A DNA stretch of 35,179 bases from Rubrivivax sp. (GCA_027484825.1 JAIXSE010000027.1:1-35179), one strand, 5' to 3'. Shown: positions 25,278 through 34,414, counted from the first letter of the stretch. A program made the numbers and translations. The notes: generated by a model from the sequence alone, not told the origin.

Positions 25278-28010
25278 ATGACCACTTCGGATTCGATCAA
25301 GCTGTCCGCCATTGCCTTGGCGTCCCTGATGTTGTGCGCCTGCGCCACTGCGCCTGCCGGCGGTGGCGCCCAGGCCGCCGCGCCTGCGGCTGCGCCCGCA
25401 CCGTCCACTGCCGCGTCCGGCGCACCCGGCGCGCCCGGTGCCAGCGCGCCGATGAGCGCTGCCCGTCCGCCCGCTGATCCGACCGCGCCCAAGCCGTTCG
25501 CCGAAGTCTCCAAGGACACCAAGCGCCAGGACGGCCTGTTCCCCATCCTGCGCAAGGACGAAAAGGTCTGGCTGGAAATTCCCCGGGCCATGCTGAACAA
25601 GCCATTCCTGTTCACCATCAACATCTCCAGCTCCATTGGTGAGCGCGGCTTCTATGCCAGCCAGATGGGTCCGGACGTGATGGCCGAATGGCGCCGCGTG
25701 GGCAACACCATTCAGCTGGTGGCTCTGAACACCCGCTTCCGCGCCGAAGGCGGTGGCAAGCGTGCCGTGGAAGAGGCGTTCTCACCCAGCCTGCTGGCGG
25801 CCGGCCCGGTGGCCAGTGCGGACCATCCCGAGCGCAAGTCCTTCCTGGTGGATGCCGGCCTGCTGCTGACCGACATCCCGGGCATGAGCACCCGCATGGA
25901 GGCGGCCTTCCGCCTGCCCTATTCGGTGGACCGCAGCAACTCCTACTTCGAGACCACCAAGGCGGACGAGACCCTCAGCACGCTGAGCGCCAAGGTGCAC
26001 TACTTCACGCCCCGCATTCCGGCCCCGCCGCTGGTGGCGCCGCCGGTGCCGGTGCCGCCGCCTCCGATGGTGACGCCCGACCCGCGCTCGATGTTCATGG
26101 GCTTCGTCTACAACTTCCGCGCCCTGCCGCAGGACGCCATGTCCACCCGCCGTGCGGACGGCCGCCTGGGCCACTTCACCGAGTCGTTCAACGACCTGAG
26201 CGACGACAGCAAGCCCAATTCGCGGGTGCACTACATCAACCGCTGGCGTCTGGAGAAGAAGGACCCGTCGGCAGCCCTGTCCGAGCCGGTGCAGCCCATC
26301 GTCTACTGGATGGACAAGAACATTCCGCCCAAGTACCGCCCGGCGGTGGAAGCCGGCATCCTGGAGTGGAACAAGGCCTTCGAGAAGATTGGCTTCAAGA
26401 ACGCGGTGGTGGCCAAGCAGCAGCCGGATGATGCCGACTGGGACAACATGGATGCGCAGCATGCGTCGATCCGCTGGTTTGTCGGCGCGGATGTCGGCTT
26501 TGCCATCGGCCCCTCGCATGTGGACCCGCGCACCGGCGAAATCTTGGATGCCGACATCGGCATGAGCGACGTGTTCTCCCGCGGCGGCCGCGCCTTCATC
26601 AGCGAAGACGTGCCGCGCCTGACCAGCCTGAGCGACGAGGAACAGGCGCTGGCCCAGATGAATCAGGGCTGGCGTGAAGGTCGCAATGCCAGCTACTGCA
26701 CCTATGCGATGGATGCGGCGTCGGAGATGAATTTCGCGCTGGACATCCTGGAGGCGCGGGGCGACATCGACCCGAACAGCCCGGAGGCCGAAGCCTTTGT
26801 GCAGGCGCGCATCAAGGACGTGATCATGCATGAGGTGGGTCACACCCTGGGCCTCAAGCACAACTTCAAGGCGTCCACCACGGTGACGCAGGCGCAGCTC
26901 AAGGACAAGGCCTATACCGAGGCCCACGGCATCTCCGGCTCGGTCATGGACTACAACGCCTACAACATCCCGCTCGAAGGCGAGGCGCCCACCAGCTACA
27001 ACAACACCACGCTGGGTTCTTACGACTATTGGGCGATTGAATACGCCTACAAGCCGGTGGCCAAGGAGCAGGAAGACGCGGAGCTGAACCGGATTGCTTC
27101 GCGCAACACCGAGCCGGGCCATGCCTATGCGGACGATACCGATGCAGGCGGCTTCGGCCCCTACGACGGCATGGATCCGATGATCAACCGGTTCGACCTG
27201 GGCGACGATCCGCTGGCCTACTACCAGAAGCGTCTGAAGCTGTCGCAGGAGCTGTGGAACCGGGTGCAGAACCGCAAGCCGGTGGCGGGGGAAGATCCGC
27301 TGCGTCAGCGCCGGTCGCTGATCAATGGCTTCATGCAACTGGCCCGTTCGTCGGAGCTGGTCGGCAAGTATGTCGGCGGCATGTACACCACGCGGGATGT
27401 GCCGGGGGCGTCGCGCCCGGCGCTGGCGCCGGTGGACCCGGCCAAGCAGCGTGAGGCGCTGCGCTTCCTGGCCACCGGTCTCTTCAGTGCGGACAGCTTC
27501 CGCTTCAAGCCGGAGTTCCTCAGCTCGCTGACGACTGACTATGTGGAGTTTGCGCGTCCCCAGTGGGTGAGCATTCCGGCGGCGGTGTCGGCGGTGCAAC
27601 TGGCGGCCCTGAACCGGCTGCTGAGCGTGAGCACGGCGGTGCGTCTGATGGAGCTGCCCAACTATGTGCCGGCCTCGCAGCGCAAGGGCATCATCTCGCT
27701 CAACGAGGTGTATGGCACGCTGCAGTCGTCCATCTGGAGCGAGCTCAAGACCGGCGGGGAGATCGACCGTCTGCGTCGCAACCTGCAGCGTGAGTATCTG
27801 CGTCGTCTGCAGGCCAACCTGACGCATGGCAACGCCACCGGTCAGTTCGCCGACGCCTATGCGCTGATGCGCTTCCAGGCCACCCAGCTGCAATCGGAGC
27901 TGCGTGCGGCGCAGTCCAAGGGCGGTCAGTCGGTGGAGACTCGCGCGCACATCGCGGAGAGCCTGGACCTGCTGAGCACGACGCTCAAGGCGACGATGAC
28001 CCGCACCTGA
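25278..28010 (+). CDS. Large zinc metalloprotease lipoprotein (DUF5117/DUF5118 type)
   Basis: A 910-residue predicted protease. A signal peptide with lipobox-like LCAC (C22) suggests attachment to a membrane facing the periplasm or the cell surface. A low-complexity Ala/Pro/Gly segment (24-75) follows, then the DUF5118/DUF5117-like region with NISSSIGERGFYASQMG. The zinc site HEVGHTLGLKH (H518, E519, H522, H528) is of the extended metzincin type, and SVMDYNAYN about 40 residues later resembles a Met-turn. The C-terminal third is helical. Such proteins are widespread in Bacteroidetes and Proteobacteria, but substrates are not established. No good ribosome site precedes ATG 25278, yet the signal peptide begins there. 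It is a single-gene unit closed by a strong terminator. Confidence 0.9.
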   Translation: MTTSDSIKLSAIALASLMLCACATAPAGGGAQAAAPAAAPAPSTAASGAPGAPGASAPMSAARPPADPTAPKPFAEVSKDTKRQDGLFPILRKDEKVWLEIPRAMLNKPFLFTINISSSIGERGFYASQMGPDVMAEWRRVGNTIQLVALNTRFRAEGGGKRAVEEAFSPSLLAAGPVASADHPERKSFLVDAGLLLTDIPGMSTRMEAAFRLPYSVDRSNSYFETTKADETLSTLSAKVHYFTPRIPAPPLVAPPVPVPPPPMVTPDPRSMFMGFVYNFRALPQDAMSTRRADGRLGHFTESFNDLSDDSKPNSRVHYINRWRLEKKDPSAALSEPVQPIVYWMDKNIPPKYRPAVEAGILEWNKAFEKIGFKNAVVAKQQPDDADWDNMDAQHASIRWFVGADVGFAIGPSHVDPRTGEILDADIGMSDVFSRGGRAFISEDVPRLTSLSDEEQALAQMNQGWREGRNASYCTYAMDAASEMNFALDILEARGDIDPNSPEAEAFVQARIKDVIMHEVGHTLGLKHNFKASTTVTQAQLKDKAYTEAHGISGSVMDYNAYNIPLEGEAPTSYNNTTLGSYDYWAIEYAYKPVAKEQEDAELNRIASRNTEPGHAYADDTDAGGFGPYDGMDPMINRFDLGDDPLAYYQKRLKLSQELWNRVQNRKPVAGEDPLRQRRSLINGFMQLARSSELVGKYVGGMYTTRDVPGASRPALAPVDPAKQREALRFLATGLFSADSFRFKPEFLSSLTTDYVEFARPQWVSIPAAVSAVQLAALNRLLSVSTAVRLMELPNYVPASQRKGIISLNEVYGTLQSSIWSELKTGGEIDRLRRNLQREYLRRLQANLTHGNATGQFADAYALMRFQATQLQSELRAAQSKGGQSVETRAHIAESLDLLSTTLKATMTRT

Positions 28011-28046
28011 GTGAGCGGGCGCCCAGGCGCCTGACCCACCACGAGC

Positions 28047-28077
28047 AAGGGCCGGTAGATACCGGCCCTTTCTTTTT
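28047..28077 (+). terminator. Rho-independent terminator of the metalloprotease gene
   Basis: AAGGGCCGGT-AGAT-ACCGGCCCTT is a perfect 10-bp stem with a 4-base loop, followed by TCTTTTT. It begins 36 bases after the stop codon. Confidence 0.92.
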
Positions 28078-28130
28078 GTGTGCGTTCGCGGGAGGGCCTG
28101 CGAGCCATGGAAAGGGCGCTGGTAATGGGC

Positions 28131-28178
28131 CGCTTAATGCGCCGCTTAATGCGCCGCTTAATGCGCTGCTTAATGCGC
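28131..28178. repeat. 12-bp tandem repeat, four copies
   Basis: CGCTTAATGCGC occurs four times head to tail (28131, 28143, 28155, 28167), the last with one substitution (T for C), flanked by degenerate partial units containing GGTAAT on both sides. The unit is partly self-complementary around GCATTAAGCG and is richer in A/T than the region. It lies between a terminator and the toxin-like gene. The period of 12 keeps any reading frame, but I see no credible gene across it. Confidence 0.85.
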
Positions 28179-28271
28179 CGTTGGTAATAGCGCTGCCGGA
28201 GGAGAACCCCAAAAAGACAAGGGCGCTGGCTCATGAAGCGCAGCGCCCGTGAAAGCGAGGAAGCCGACTTG

Positions 28272-28757
28272 TCATCGTCCTGCGACCCCGGCTGGGTCAA
28301 CGCATTCGCCCGAGAGCAATTGCGGATCCAGACTCAGATTCCGTGAAGGAATGGAAGCAGTGTACGAGAGGCCCAGAGAAGCCGCAACACAGCGGCGCAG
28401 TTGCTCAAGATCTTCGTCCGAAACTTTGACCAATGCGTGCTGACGCCCACCGCGACGAGTACGCGTGTAGTGCAGATCCATCCGCTGAGTACTCAGGGTG
28501 TAGATCATGTCGCACTTGGCCCAGACGGCTTTGTCCGGATCGTCGTTGGGTCTGGGATTTCTGGCGAGGCGATGGTGGTGGGCTTCTTCTCGCCGTGGTG
28601 CCGTTGTGGACAACGGAATCACAGTCACCAGACGCTGATGATGTCGACTTCGGGCGACGACCACCACCTCACGTCGTTTCACCATTTCCGGTTCAACGAA
28701 GCCGCCGAAATCGCAGACCAAGACTGATCCGACCCGAGGAGGAAATGACAAGCTCAT
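28272..28757 (-). CDS. PemK/MazF-like toxin, no antitoxin found
   Basis: A 161-residue protein whose first 110 residues read like the MazF/PemK ribonuclease fold: PRVGSVLVCDFGGF, the basic strand KRREVVVVARS (R29 at the usual catalytic arginine position), VIPLSTTAP with the Ser/Thr dyad (S50-T52), and WAKCDMIYTLSTQRMD. The C-terminal 50 residues are extra. These toxins cut mRNA at short motifs and are normally paired with a small upstream antitoxin. The 114 bases upstream (28758-28871) and 260 downstream hold no plausible antitoxin. Base composition is less GC-rich than the neighbours, hinting at acquisition. ATG 28757 is taken; a TTG at 28778 is possible. Activity is unverified. Confidence 0.75.
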   Translation of the reverse strand: MSLSFPPRVGSVLVCDFGGFVEPEMVKRREVVVVARSRHHQRLVTVIPLSTTAPRREEAHHHRLARNPRPNDDPDKAVWAKCDMIYTLSTQRMDLHYTRTRRGGRQHALVKVSDEDLEQLRRCVAASLGLSYTASIPSRNLSLDPQLLSGECVDPAGVAGR

Positions 28758-28828
28758 GGGGAACGTTCTCCCGCGCAAAGCTGTCAGTCTGAAGCCGCCC
28801 CAGGACCCTCAAAGTTGCAAGGAGCCGA

Positions 28829-28854
28829 GGCGCTTTGAATATTGTCAAAGTGCC
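28829..28854. promoter_or_regulatory. Hairpin between perM-like gene and toxin gene
   Basis: GGCGCTTTGA/TCAAAGTGCC (28829-28838/28845-28854) forms a 10-bp stem with one G-U pair and a 6-base AT-rich loop, just after the stop of the minus-strand transporter gene. No T-run follows, so it may slow or protect the transcript end rather than terminate cleanly. TTGACA in the right half on the minus strand lacks a matching -10. Confidence 0.35.
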
Positions 28855-28871
28855 GGCGGCTCCCCGCGGGG

Positions 28872-29951
28872 TCAGCCCGTTCGGTCGTCGGGATACCGGC
28901 GCTCGGCGGCCACGATGTCCCAGACGGCAATGAACATCGCCGCAATCAGCGGGCCGATCACGAAGCCGTTGATGCCGAACACCGCCATGCCGCCGATGGT
29001 GGTCATCAGCACCACATAGTCCGGCATCTTCGTGTCCTTGCCCACCAGCAGTGGACGCAGCACGTTGTCCACCAGGCCAATCACCAGCGTTCCATAAAGC
29101 AGCAAGCCCACGCCCGCGCCGATCGCGCCGGTGGCCTGCAGATAGATGGCCACAGGGGCCCACACCATGGCAGCGCCCACCGCCGGCAGCAGCGACAGGA
29201 AGGCCATCAGCACCGCCCACAGGACCGGCGCATGAATGTCCAGCACCCAGAAGGCCAGGCCGCCCAGCGCACCCTGCAGCACCGCCACAACGATGTTGCC
29301 CTTCACCGTGGCCCGGATCACCGTGCGGAACTTGTCACCGAGCTGGCGCTTGTAGGCGTCCTGCAGCGGCAGCGCGTCGCGGATGCGCTTGGACAGCTGA
29401 TCCCCATCCCGCATCAGGAAGAACAGCAAATACAGCATCACGAAGAAGCTGACCACAAAGTCGAAGGTGTCCTGACCGAACCCGAGCGCCTTGGTCGCAA
29501 CGAATTGGCTGGCCTGATTGAGGGCCGAGCCCAGACGGTCCTGCAGATTGGTGAGGTTTTGAAGGCCCAGCCGCTCCAGCAGGTCCATCATCCACCGCGG
29601 CGTGGCGGCATAGATCTGCTGCACGTAGGTGTGGAAGTCGAACTTGCCCGACTTGAACATCTCATACAGGACCGTCGCCTCGCGCACCAGCGCCGCCGTC
29701 ACGTAGGTCATCGGCACCACGACCAGCACCACGATCAGCAAGATCGTCAGCACCCCCGCCACATTGGGGCGCTTGACCTTGCGCAGCAGACGCAGATAGA
29801 CCGGCCGGAACACGATGGCCAGGGCCACGCCCCACAAGATCGCCCCCAGCATCGGCCAGAGGATCCACCCAAAACCCACCGTCACCAGGGTGAGCAGGCA
29901 GAGGAAGGAACGGTTTTGCAGCGCGGGAATCGGCTTGCCGGGAGGGCTCAT
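28872..29951 (-). CDS. AI-2E/PerM family membrane transporter
   Basis: A 359-residue inner-membrane protein of the AI-2 exporter/PerM family. The topology fits: two helices at about 14-50, one at 60-85, a large loop of about 70 residues (90-155), then five helices, with the family segments LLPAVGAAMVWAPVAIYL, GLVDNVLRPLLVG and NGFVIGPLIAAMF. Members export AI-2 in some species and act as Na/H antiporters or have unknown roles in others, so substrate is open. ATG 29951 is chosen; the upstream in-frame codons lie in a GC-rich spacer. It follows mpl by 247 bases on the same strand. Confidence 0.9.
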   Translation of the reverse strand: MSPPGKPIPALQNRSFLCLLTLVTVGFGWILWPMLGAILWGVALAIVFRPVYLRLLRKVKRPNVAGVLTILLIVVLVVVPMTYVTAALVREATVLYEMFKSGKFDFHTYVQQIYAATPRWMMDLLERLGLQNLTNLQDRLGSALNQASQFVATKALGFGQDTFDFVVSFFVMLYLLFFLMRDGDQLSKRIRDALPLQDAYKRQLGDKFRTVIRATVKGNIVVAVLQGALGGLAFWVLDIHAPVLWAVLMAFLSLLPAVGAAMVWAPVAIYLQATGAIGAGVGLLLYGTLVIGLVDNVLRPLLVGKDTKMPDYVVLMTTIGGMAVFGINGFVIGPLIAAMFIAVWDIVAAERRYPDDRTG

Positions 29952-30097
29952 GCTGTCGGTGCTCCTGGGAGATCGGACGGTTGGAAGAATCTGCGATGCG
30001 AGGGGGCTGCAATGGCACTGCCAGACTGCTGCAATGGGTCTGCACTGGGGAAGCCTGAGGGCAGCCGGCATGCCTGAGCCGCCTTGCGCGGGCTTGT

Positions 30098-30166
30098 ACC
30101 GCCTTGTACCGCCTTGCTGGCCACCGCAGCGCCTGCACGACCGAATGGCGCTGCGGCGCGCCGCAG
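30098..30166. repeat. Short direct repeat and 16-bp palindrome in the mpl-perM spacer
   Basis: TACCGCCTTG repeats immediately next to itself near 30098-30118, and CTGCGGCGCGCCGCAG (30151-30166) is a perfect palindrome. The spacer 29952-30198 contains no gene that I can support. The palindrome lies just after the mpl stop on the minus strand and could form a transcript-end hairpin, though without a T-run. Confidence 0.4.
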
Positions 30167-30198
30167 ACGCCCGCAGCAGCAGGCAGGCGGCCCCGAGC

Positions 30199-31575
30199 TT
30201 ACTTCAGCGCCGCGAGCAGCTTCTCGTGGATGCCACCGAAGCCGCCGTTGCTCATGCACAGCAGATGGTCACCCGGTTTGGCCACGGCCACCACGCGCCG
30301 CACCAGGTCGTCCACCGAGGTGCCGACCACCGCCTGATCCCCCAGCGGGGCCAGGGCTTCGCGGGCGTCCCAGGTGAGCCCGTCCTGGTTGCAGAAGCTC
30401 AGGTCGGCCTCTTCCAGGGCCCAGGGCAGTTGCGCCTTCATCGTGCCCAGCTTCATCGTGTTGGAGCGGGGCTCGAAGATCGCCAGGATGCGCTCGGCCG
30501 GGGCAATGCGCCGGCGCAGGCCGTCCACCGTGGTGTGGATGGCGGTGGGATGGTGGGCGAAGTCGTCATAGACCTTGATGCCGCGCACCTCGCCGCGCAG
30601 CTCCAGCCGGCGGCGCACGCTCTTGAAGCTGCACAGCGCGGTGGCCGCAGCTTCCGGATCCACGCCCACATGCTCAGCCGCGGCGATGGCGGCCAGCGCA
30701 TTGAGCTGGTTGTGCTCGCCCAGCAGCTCCCAGCTGACATGGCCCACCTTCAGGCTGCCGCGCAGGACATCAAAGGAGGTCGGCTCACCGCGAGCCCGCA
30801 GAGCGCCAGGCTCTTCCTTGCGGGCGCCGAAACGCTGCACCTCACTCCAGCAGCCGCGGCTCAGCACCCGTTGCAGCGCGTCCTCGCGCGCATTCACCAC
30901 CAGCCGGCCCGAGGACGGCACGGTGCGGACCAGATGATGGAACTGGGTCTCGATGGCCGCCAGGTCCGGGAAGATGTCCGCGTGGTCGTGCTCCAGGTTG
31001 TTAAGCACGGCGGTGCGGGGGCGGTAGTGGACGAACTTGCTGCGCTTGTCGAAGAAGGCGGTGTCGTATTCATCCGCTTCAATGACGAAGAAGCGACCCT
31101 CCGCGTGGCCGTCACCCAGGCGCGCCGACACCCCAAAGTTCTGCGGCACGCCGCCGATGAGGAAGCCCGGTGCCAGCCCTGCGGCTTCCAGAATCCAGGC
31201 CAGCATGGAGGTGGTGGTGGTCTTGCCATGCGTGCCGGCCACCGCCAGCACATGGCGGCCTTGCAGCACATGCTCGGCCAGCCATTGCGGACCGCTGGTG
31301 TAGGGCAGGCCGGCATCCAGGATGGCTTCCATCAGCGGGAAGCGCCCTTCCGACGAGCGTGTCACCACATTGCCCACCACGAACAGGTCGGGCTTGAGGT
31401 CCAGCTGGTCCGCGCCGAAACCTTCGATCAGCTCGATGCCCAGCGCCTGCAGTTGCGTGGACATCGGCGGATACACATTGGCATCGCAGCCGGTCACCCG
31501 GTGGCCGGCTTCTCGGGCCAAGGCGGCGACACCGCCCATGAAAGTGCCGCAAATGCCCAGAATGTGGATATGCAT
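30199..31575 (-). CDS. mpl: UDP-N-acetylmuramate:L-alanyl-gamma-D-glutamyl-meso-diaminopimelate ligase
   Basis: Peptidoglycan-recycling ligase that joins the salvaged tripeptide to UDP-MurNAc in the cytoplasm. The 458-residue Mur-ligase has the Rossmann start HILGICGTFMGGVAALAREAGH, the ATP loop AGTHGKTTTTSML, the central-domain EADEYDTAFFDKRSKFVHY, and the C-terminal DDFAHHPTAI with the FEPRSNTMK segment. The GICGTFMGG motif separates Mpl from MurC, which has GIGG instead. It reads toward perM and is preceded by a possible promoter of its own. The same window encodes mtgA, so both polymerisation and recycling of the wall are represented. Confidence 0.97.
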   Translation of the reverse strand: MHIHILGICGTFMGGVAALAREAGHRVTGCDANVYPPMSTQLQALGIELIEGFGADQLDLKPDLFVVGNVVTRSSEGRFPLMEAILDAGLPYTSGPQWLAEHVLQGRHVLAVAGTHGKTTTTSMLAWILEAAGLAPGFLIGGVPQNFGVSARLGDGHAEGRFFVIEADEYDTAFFDKRSKFVHYRPRTAVLNNLEHDHADIFPDLAAIETQFHHLVRTVPSSGRLVVNAREDALQRVLSRGCWSEVQRFGARKEEPGALRARGEPTSFDVLRGSLKVGHVSWELLGEHNQLNALAAIAAAEHVGVDPEAAATALCSFKSVRRRLELRGEVRGIKVYDDFAHHPTAIHTTVDGLRRRIAPAERILAIFEPRSNTMKLGTMKAQLPWALEEADLSFCNQDGLTWDAREALAPLGDQAVVGTSVDDLVRRVVAVAKPGDHLLCMSNGGFGGIHEKLLAALK

Positions 31576-31601
31576 GGTTGTTGCTTCAGCTGCTGTACCA
31601 A

Positions 31602-31630
31602 AGGGTAAGCAAGAGTAATACCTGTCTCAA
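31602..31630 (-). promoter_or_regulatory. Candidate mpl promoter
   Basis: On the minus strand TTGAGA (31630-31625) is separated by 17 bp from TACCCT (31607-31602), 27 bases before the mpl ATG. The -35 is good and the -10 is poor. This is the only sigma-70-like pair in the 92-base hemL-mpl gap. Confidence 0.35.
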
Positions 31631-31667
31631 GGTGGGCTGATGGCGACAGATCCGGTCCGGGACTTGC

Positions 31668-32966
31668 CTAGCGCAGCATCCCGCGCATGGCGCTGCGGGC
31701 GGCCTCGAGTGTGGCGTCGATGTCGGCGTTGGTATGGGCCGCGGACACAAAACCCGCCTCGTACAGGGCCGGGGCGAGATAGACACCGGCATCCAGCATG
31801 GCGTGGAAGAAGCGGTTGAACTGCTCTTTGTCAGTGCGCATCACTGCGGTGTAGTTCTGCGGCAGGTCCGGCAGCAGGAAGAAGCCGAACATGCCGCCCT
31901 GGCTGTCGGCGCAGAAGGGAATGCCTTGTTCCTGGGCGACGGCGCACAGGCCGTCCACCAGGCGGCGGGTGCGGGTGGACAGGGCGTCAAAGAATCCGGG
32001 CTTGCGGATCTCGCGCAGGGTGGCCAGGCCGCAGGCGGTGGCCACCGGGTTGCCCGACAGCGTGCCCGCCTGATAGACCCCGCCCAGCGGCGCCAGGTGC
32101 TTCATGATGTCGCGGCTGGCGCCGAAGGCAGCCAGCGGCATGCCGCCACCGATGACCTTGCCGAAGACGCTGATGTCCGGCTTGAAGCCCGGGATCAGGT
32201 CGGCATAGTGGCCTTGGGCGCTGCGCAGGTCCACCCGGAAGCCGGTCATGACTTCGTCCAGCACCAGCAGGGCGCCGGACTCGGTGCACAGCTCCCGCAG
32301 CCGGGTCATGAAGGGCACGCTGGCGCGCACGAAGTTCATGTTGCCGGCGATGGGCTCGACGATGACGCAGGCCAGTTCCTTCCCATGCAACGCGAAGGCT
32401 TCTTCCAGCGCCTGCACATTGTTGTATTCCAGGACCAGGGTGTGCTGAGCGGTGGCTTCCGGCACACCAGCGCTGGTGGGGTGACCGAAGGTCGCCAGCC
32501 CGGAGCCGGCCTTGACCAGCAGGGCGTCGGTATGCCCGTGGTAGCACCCTTCAAATTTGATGAACGTATTGCGGCCCGTGGCACCGCGCGCCAGGCGGAT
32601 GGCGCTCATCGTGGCCTCGGTGCCGGAGCTGACCAGCCGCACCTGCTCGCAGCTGGGCACGAGCTGCAGGATTTCTTCCGCCAGTTCGATCTCTCGCTCG
32701 GTCGGGGCGCCGAAGGACAGGCCCTCGGTGACCGCCCGCTGCACCGCCTCGATGACGGCCGGATGGCCGTGACCCAGGATCATCGGTCCCCAGGAACCGA
32801 TGTAGTCGATGTAGCGCTTGCCGTCGGCATCGACGATGTAGGCGCCTTCACCACGGGCGATGAAACGCGGGGTGCCGCCGACGGCGCGGAAGGCCCGCAC
32901 CGGCGAGTTCACGCCGCCCGGGATGACGCGCTGGGCGCGCTCGAAGAGGGAGTCGTTCTGGCTCAT
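31668..32966 (-). CDS. hemL: Glutamate-1-semialdehyde 2,1-aminomutase
   Basis: Converts glutamate-1-semialdehyde to 5-aminolevulinate, the committed tetrapyrrole precursor of the C5 pathway. The 432-residue PLP enzyme starts [21 protein letters not shown], the family signature. [16 protein letters not shown] binds the cofactor phosphate, [13 protein letters not shown] stacks the ring, [12 protein letters not shown] supplies the aspartate, and [15 protein letters not shown] holds the Schiff-base lysine K270. ATG 32966 was chosen, although the frame is open upstream into the neighbouring gene. It follows the thiD-like gene by 13 bases, a pairing seen in many Burkholderiales. Confidence 0.97.
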   Translation of the reverse strand: MSQNDSLFERAQRVIPGGVNSPVRAFRAVGGTPRFIARGEGAYIVDADGKRYIDYIGSWGPMILGHGHPAVIEAVQRAVTEGLSFGAPTEREIELAEEILQLVPSCEQVRLVSSGTEATMSAIRLARGATGRNTFIKFEGCYHGHTDALLVKAGSGLATFGHPTSAGVPEATAQHTLVLEYNNVQALEEAFALHGKELACVIVEPIAGNMNFVRASVPFMTRLRELCTESGALLVLDEVMTGFRVDLRSAQGHYADLIPGFKPDISVFGKVIGGGMPLAAFGASRDIMKHLAPLGGVYQAGTLSGNPVATACGLATLREIRKPGFFDALSTRTRRLVDGLCAVAQEQGIPFCADSQGGMFGFFLLPDLPQNYTAVMRTDKEQFNRFFHAMLDAGVYLAPALYEAGFVSAAHTNADIDATLEAARSAMRGMLR

Positions 32967-32979
32967 GATCAACCAAGGT

Positions 32980-33942
32980 TCAGTGGATGCGGCGCGGGCC
33001 GCGGGTGGGCGGCTCGTCGATGACGGGGGTCTCGGGCGTCTCGGCCTCGCCCTCGGGGACCCCTTCTTCGCCAGGGGGCAGGGCCCAGAAGAAGCGGTCC
33101 GGCACGACATTGCCCATGCCGGGACGGAAGCCCGCTTCAAGCGCCTGGTCCAGGAAGGCCAGGGCCTCGCCAACGGCGTCATGCGGCTCGGACCCGACCG
33201 ACAGCAGCGCCGCCAGGGCGGCCGACAGCGTGTCCCCGGCGCCGACGAAGCTGGCCTCGAAGCGTTCAAATTTTTCGCCGGTGATGGCGCCCTGCGGGCC
33301 GGCCAGCACATTGTCCAGATACTGGTTGGGCAGGCTGATGCCGGTCACCAGCACATGGGCGGCGCCATGCTGATGGGCGGCCACGGCCAGCTCGCGGGGC
33401 GAGGCGGGGCGGTCGGCATCCCAGTCGGGCAGCAGGCAGTCGCACAGCGTCTTGTGGTTGCCCACCAGCACCAGGGTCTGGGGCAGCACCAGCTCGCGGA
33501 AGGCGTCCAGGTAGCTTTGCTGCTGCTCCTCGTCCAGCCAGGAGATGCTGGGCAGATACGACACCAGGGGAACGTCCGGATAGTCGGACAGCACTTCCGC
33601 CACCGACGAAATGCCCTCCGCGCTGCCCAGGAAGCCGACCTTCCAGGCGGCCACCGGCACGTCTTCCAGGATGGAGCGGGCCTGCTCGACGATGCAGTCG
33701 CCGTCCAGCGTCTGGTGGTCAAACACCTCGGCCGTGTCGCGCATGACGATGGCGGTCACTACCGGCAGGGCATGGGCGCCCATGGCGGCGATGGTGGCCA
33801 CGTCACCGGCGCTGCCGCCGGCGCCGCTGGGGTCGCTGGCATTGAAGCTCATGACGCAGGCCGGCGGGGGCGACTCCTGGTCCTCGCCCGGCTGGGTGGC
33901 GGTCGGATCGGGGTCTGGGGAGGTGGGGTCTTGACGGCTCAT
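32980..33942 (-). CDS. thiD: ThiD-like hydroxymethylpyrimidine/phosphomethylpyrimidine kinase
   Basis: A ribokinase-fold kinase expected to phosphorylate the pyrimidine moiety of thiamine. The 320-residue protein has a Pro/Asp-rich N-terminal extension (1-28), the substrate loop [17 protein letters not shown], and the ATP-site signature [12 protein letters not shown], where the Asp is the catalytic base. The family normally spans about 265 residues; here there is also an acidic Pro/Glu-rich C-terminal tail (about 285-320). The first loop has ASDPSGAGG rather than the common GSDSSGGAG, so thiamine-specific function is likely but not certain. It is divergent from rubredoxin across 133 bases and translationally close to hemL. 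Confidence 0.85.
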   Translation of the reverse strand: MSRQDPTSPDPDPTATQPGEDQESPPPACVMSFNASDPSGAGGSAGDVATIAAMGAHALPVVTAIVMRDTAEVFDHQTLDGDCIVEQARSILEDVPVAAWKVGFLGSAEGISSVAEVLSDYPDVPLVSYLPSISWLDEEQQQSYLDAFRELVLPQTLVLVGNHKTLCDCLLPDWDADRPASPRELAVAAHQHGAAHVLVTGISLPNQYLDNVLAGPQGAITGEKFERFEASFVGAGDTLSAALAALLSVGSEPHDAVGEALAFLDQALEAGFRPGMGNVVPDRFFWALPPGEEGVPEGEAETPETPVIDEPPTRGPRRIH

Positions 33943-34050
33943 GGATGGGCGGCGGGAAGCCGTGAACTGATGCGCGAAATGTGACGAAGGACCGGTTTTA
34001 ACTGTTGTTTCATCGGTACTTCTGCCCTCCGGGATACCCAGGGGGCGTGG

Positions 34051-34073
34051 CTACAATCTTTCGATCATTGTAG
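34051..34073. promoter_or_regulatory. 23-bp dyad in the thiD-rubredoxin divergent region
   Basis: CTACAAT and ATTGTAG (34051-34057, 34067-34073) are perfect inverted copies nine bases apart, ending two bases before the rubredoxin start. Each half contains TACAAT, a good -10-like hexamer, one on each strand. No TTGACA-like -35 sits at 17 bp for either. It could serve as a divergent promoter core, an operator, or both. Confidence 0.4.
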
Positions 34074-34075
34074 TG

Positions 34076-34267
34076 ATGCAAAGTCAACCCATCGTGAGCG
34101 AAGCAAGGACCTGGATGTGCCTGATCTGTGGCTGGATTTATGACGAAGCCAGCGGAGACCCTGAGCACGGTATCGCTCCCAACACGCGTTGGGAAGATGT
34201 GAACATGAATTGGACCTGCCCGGAGTGCGGAGCCCGCAAGGAAGACTTCGAAATGGTCCAGATCTGA
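34076..34267 (+). CDS. Rubredoxin
   Basis: A small iron-sulfur-free electron carrier with one Fe bound by four cysteines: C15 and C18 in MCLICGW, C48 and C51 in CPECGA. The 63-residue product also has the conserved IYDEASGDPEHGI and NWTCPECG segments. Start choice is open: GTG 34073 and ATG 34076 lie next to the dyad without a ribosome site, while ATG 34115 has AAGGA five bases upstream but would cut off the usual RTWM lead-in. I kept 34076. In Burkholderiales rubredoxin commonly precedes pilG, and its electron partner is often unclear. Confidence 0.93.
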   Translation: MQSQPIVSEARTWMCLICGWIYDEASGDPEHGIAPNTRWEDVNMNWTCPECGARKEDFEMVQI

Positions 34268-34414
34268 GGTCGGGGCGGCTGATGCCGCCCGATCCCAGAC
34301 CACGAACTGGCCGCTGGCGCGAAACGGATCACGAAAGCGTGTGGCTTTCTCCGTCGCGCAGCCCCGAATCGCAACAACACTGACGACCCTGGTCTGACAC
34401 TTACGGAGAACAGC

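Noticed and set aside
25782-27950. 722-codon minus-strand frame opposite the metalloprotease
   Set aside because: Shadow of the protease gene; the sense strand has the signal peptide, zinc site and terminator.
28131-28178. CRISPR array
   Set aside because: The units are contiguous without spacers, only 12 bp long, and no cas genes are present.
27926-28300. Minus-strand frames through the 12-bp repeat giving RIKR or LSGA repeats
   Set aside because: They cross the strong terminator stem, have no ribosome site, and the repeats are fully explained as a DNA array.
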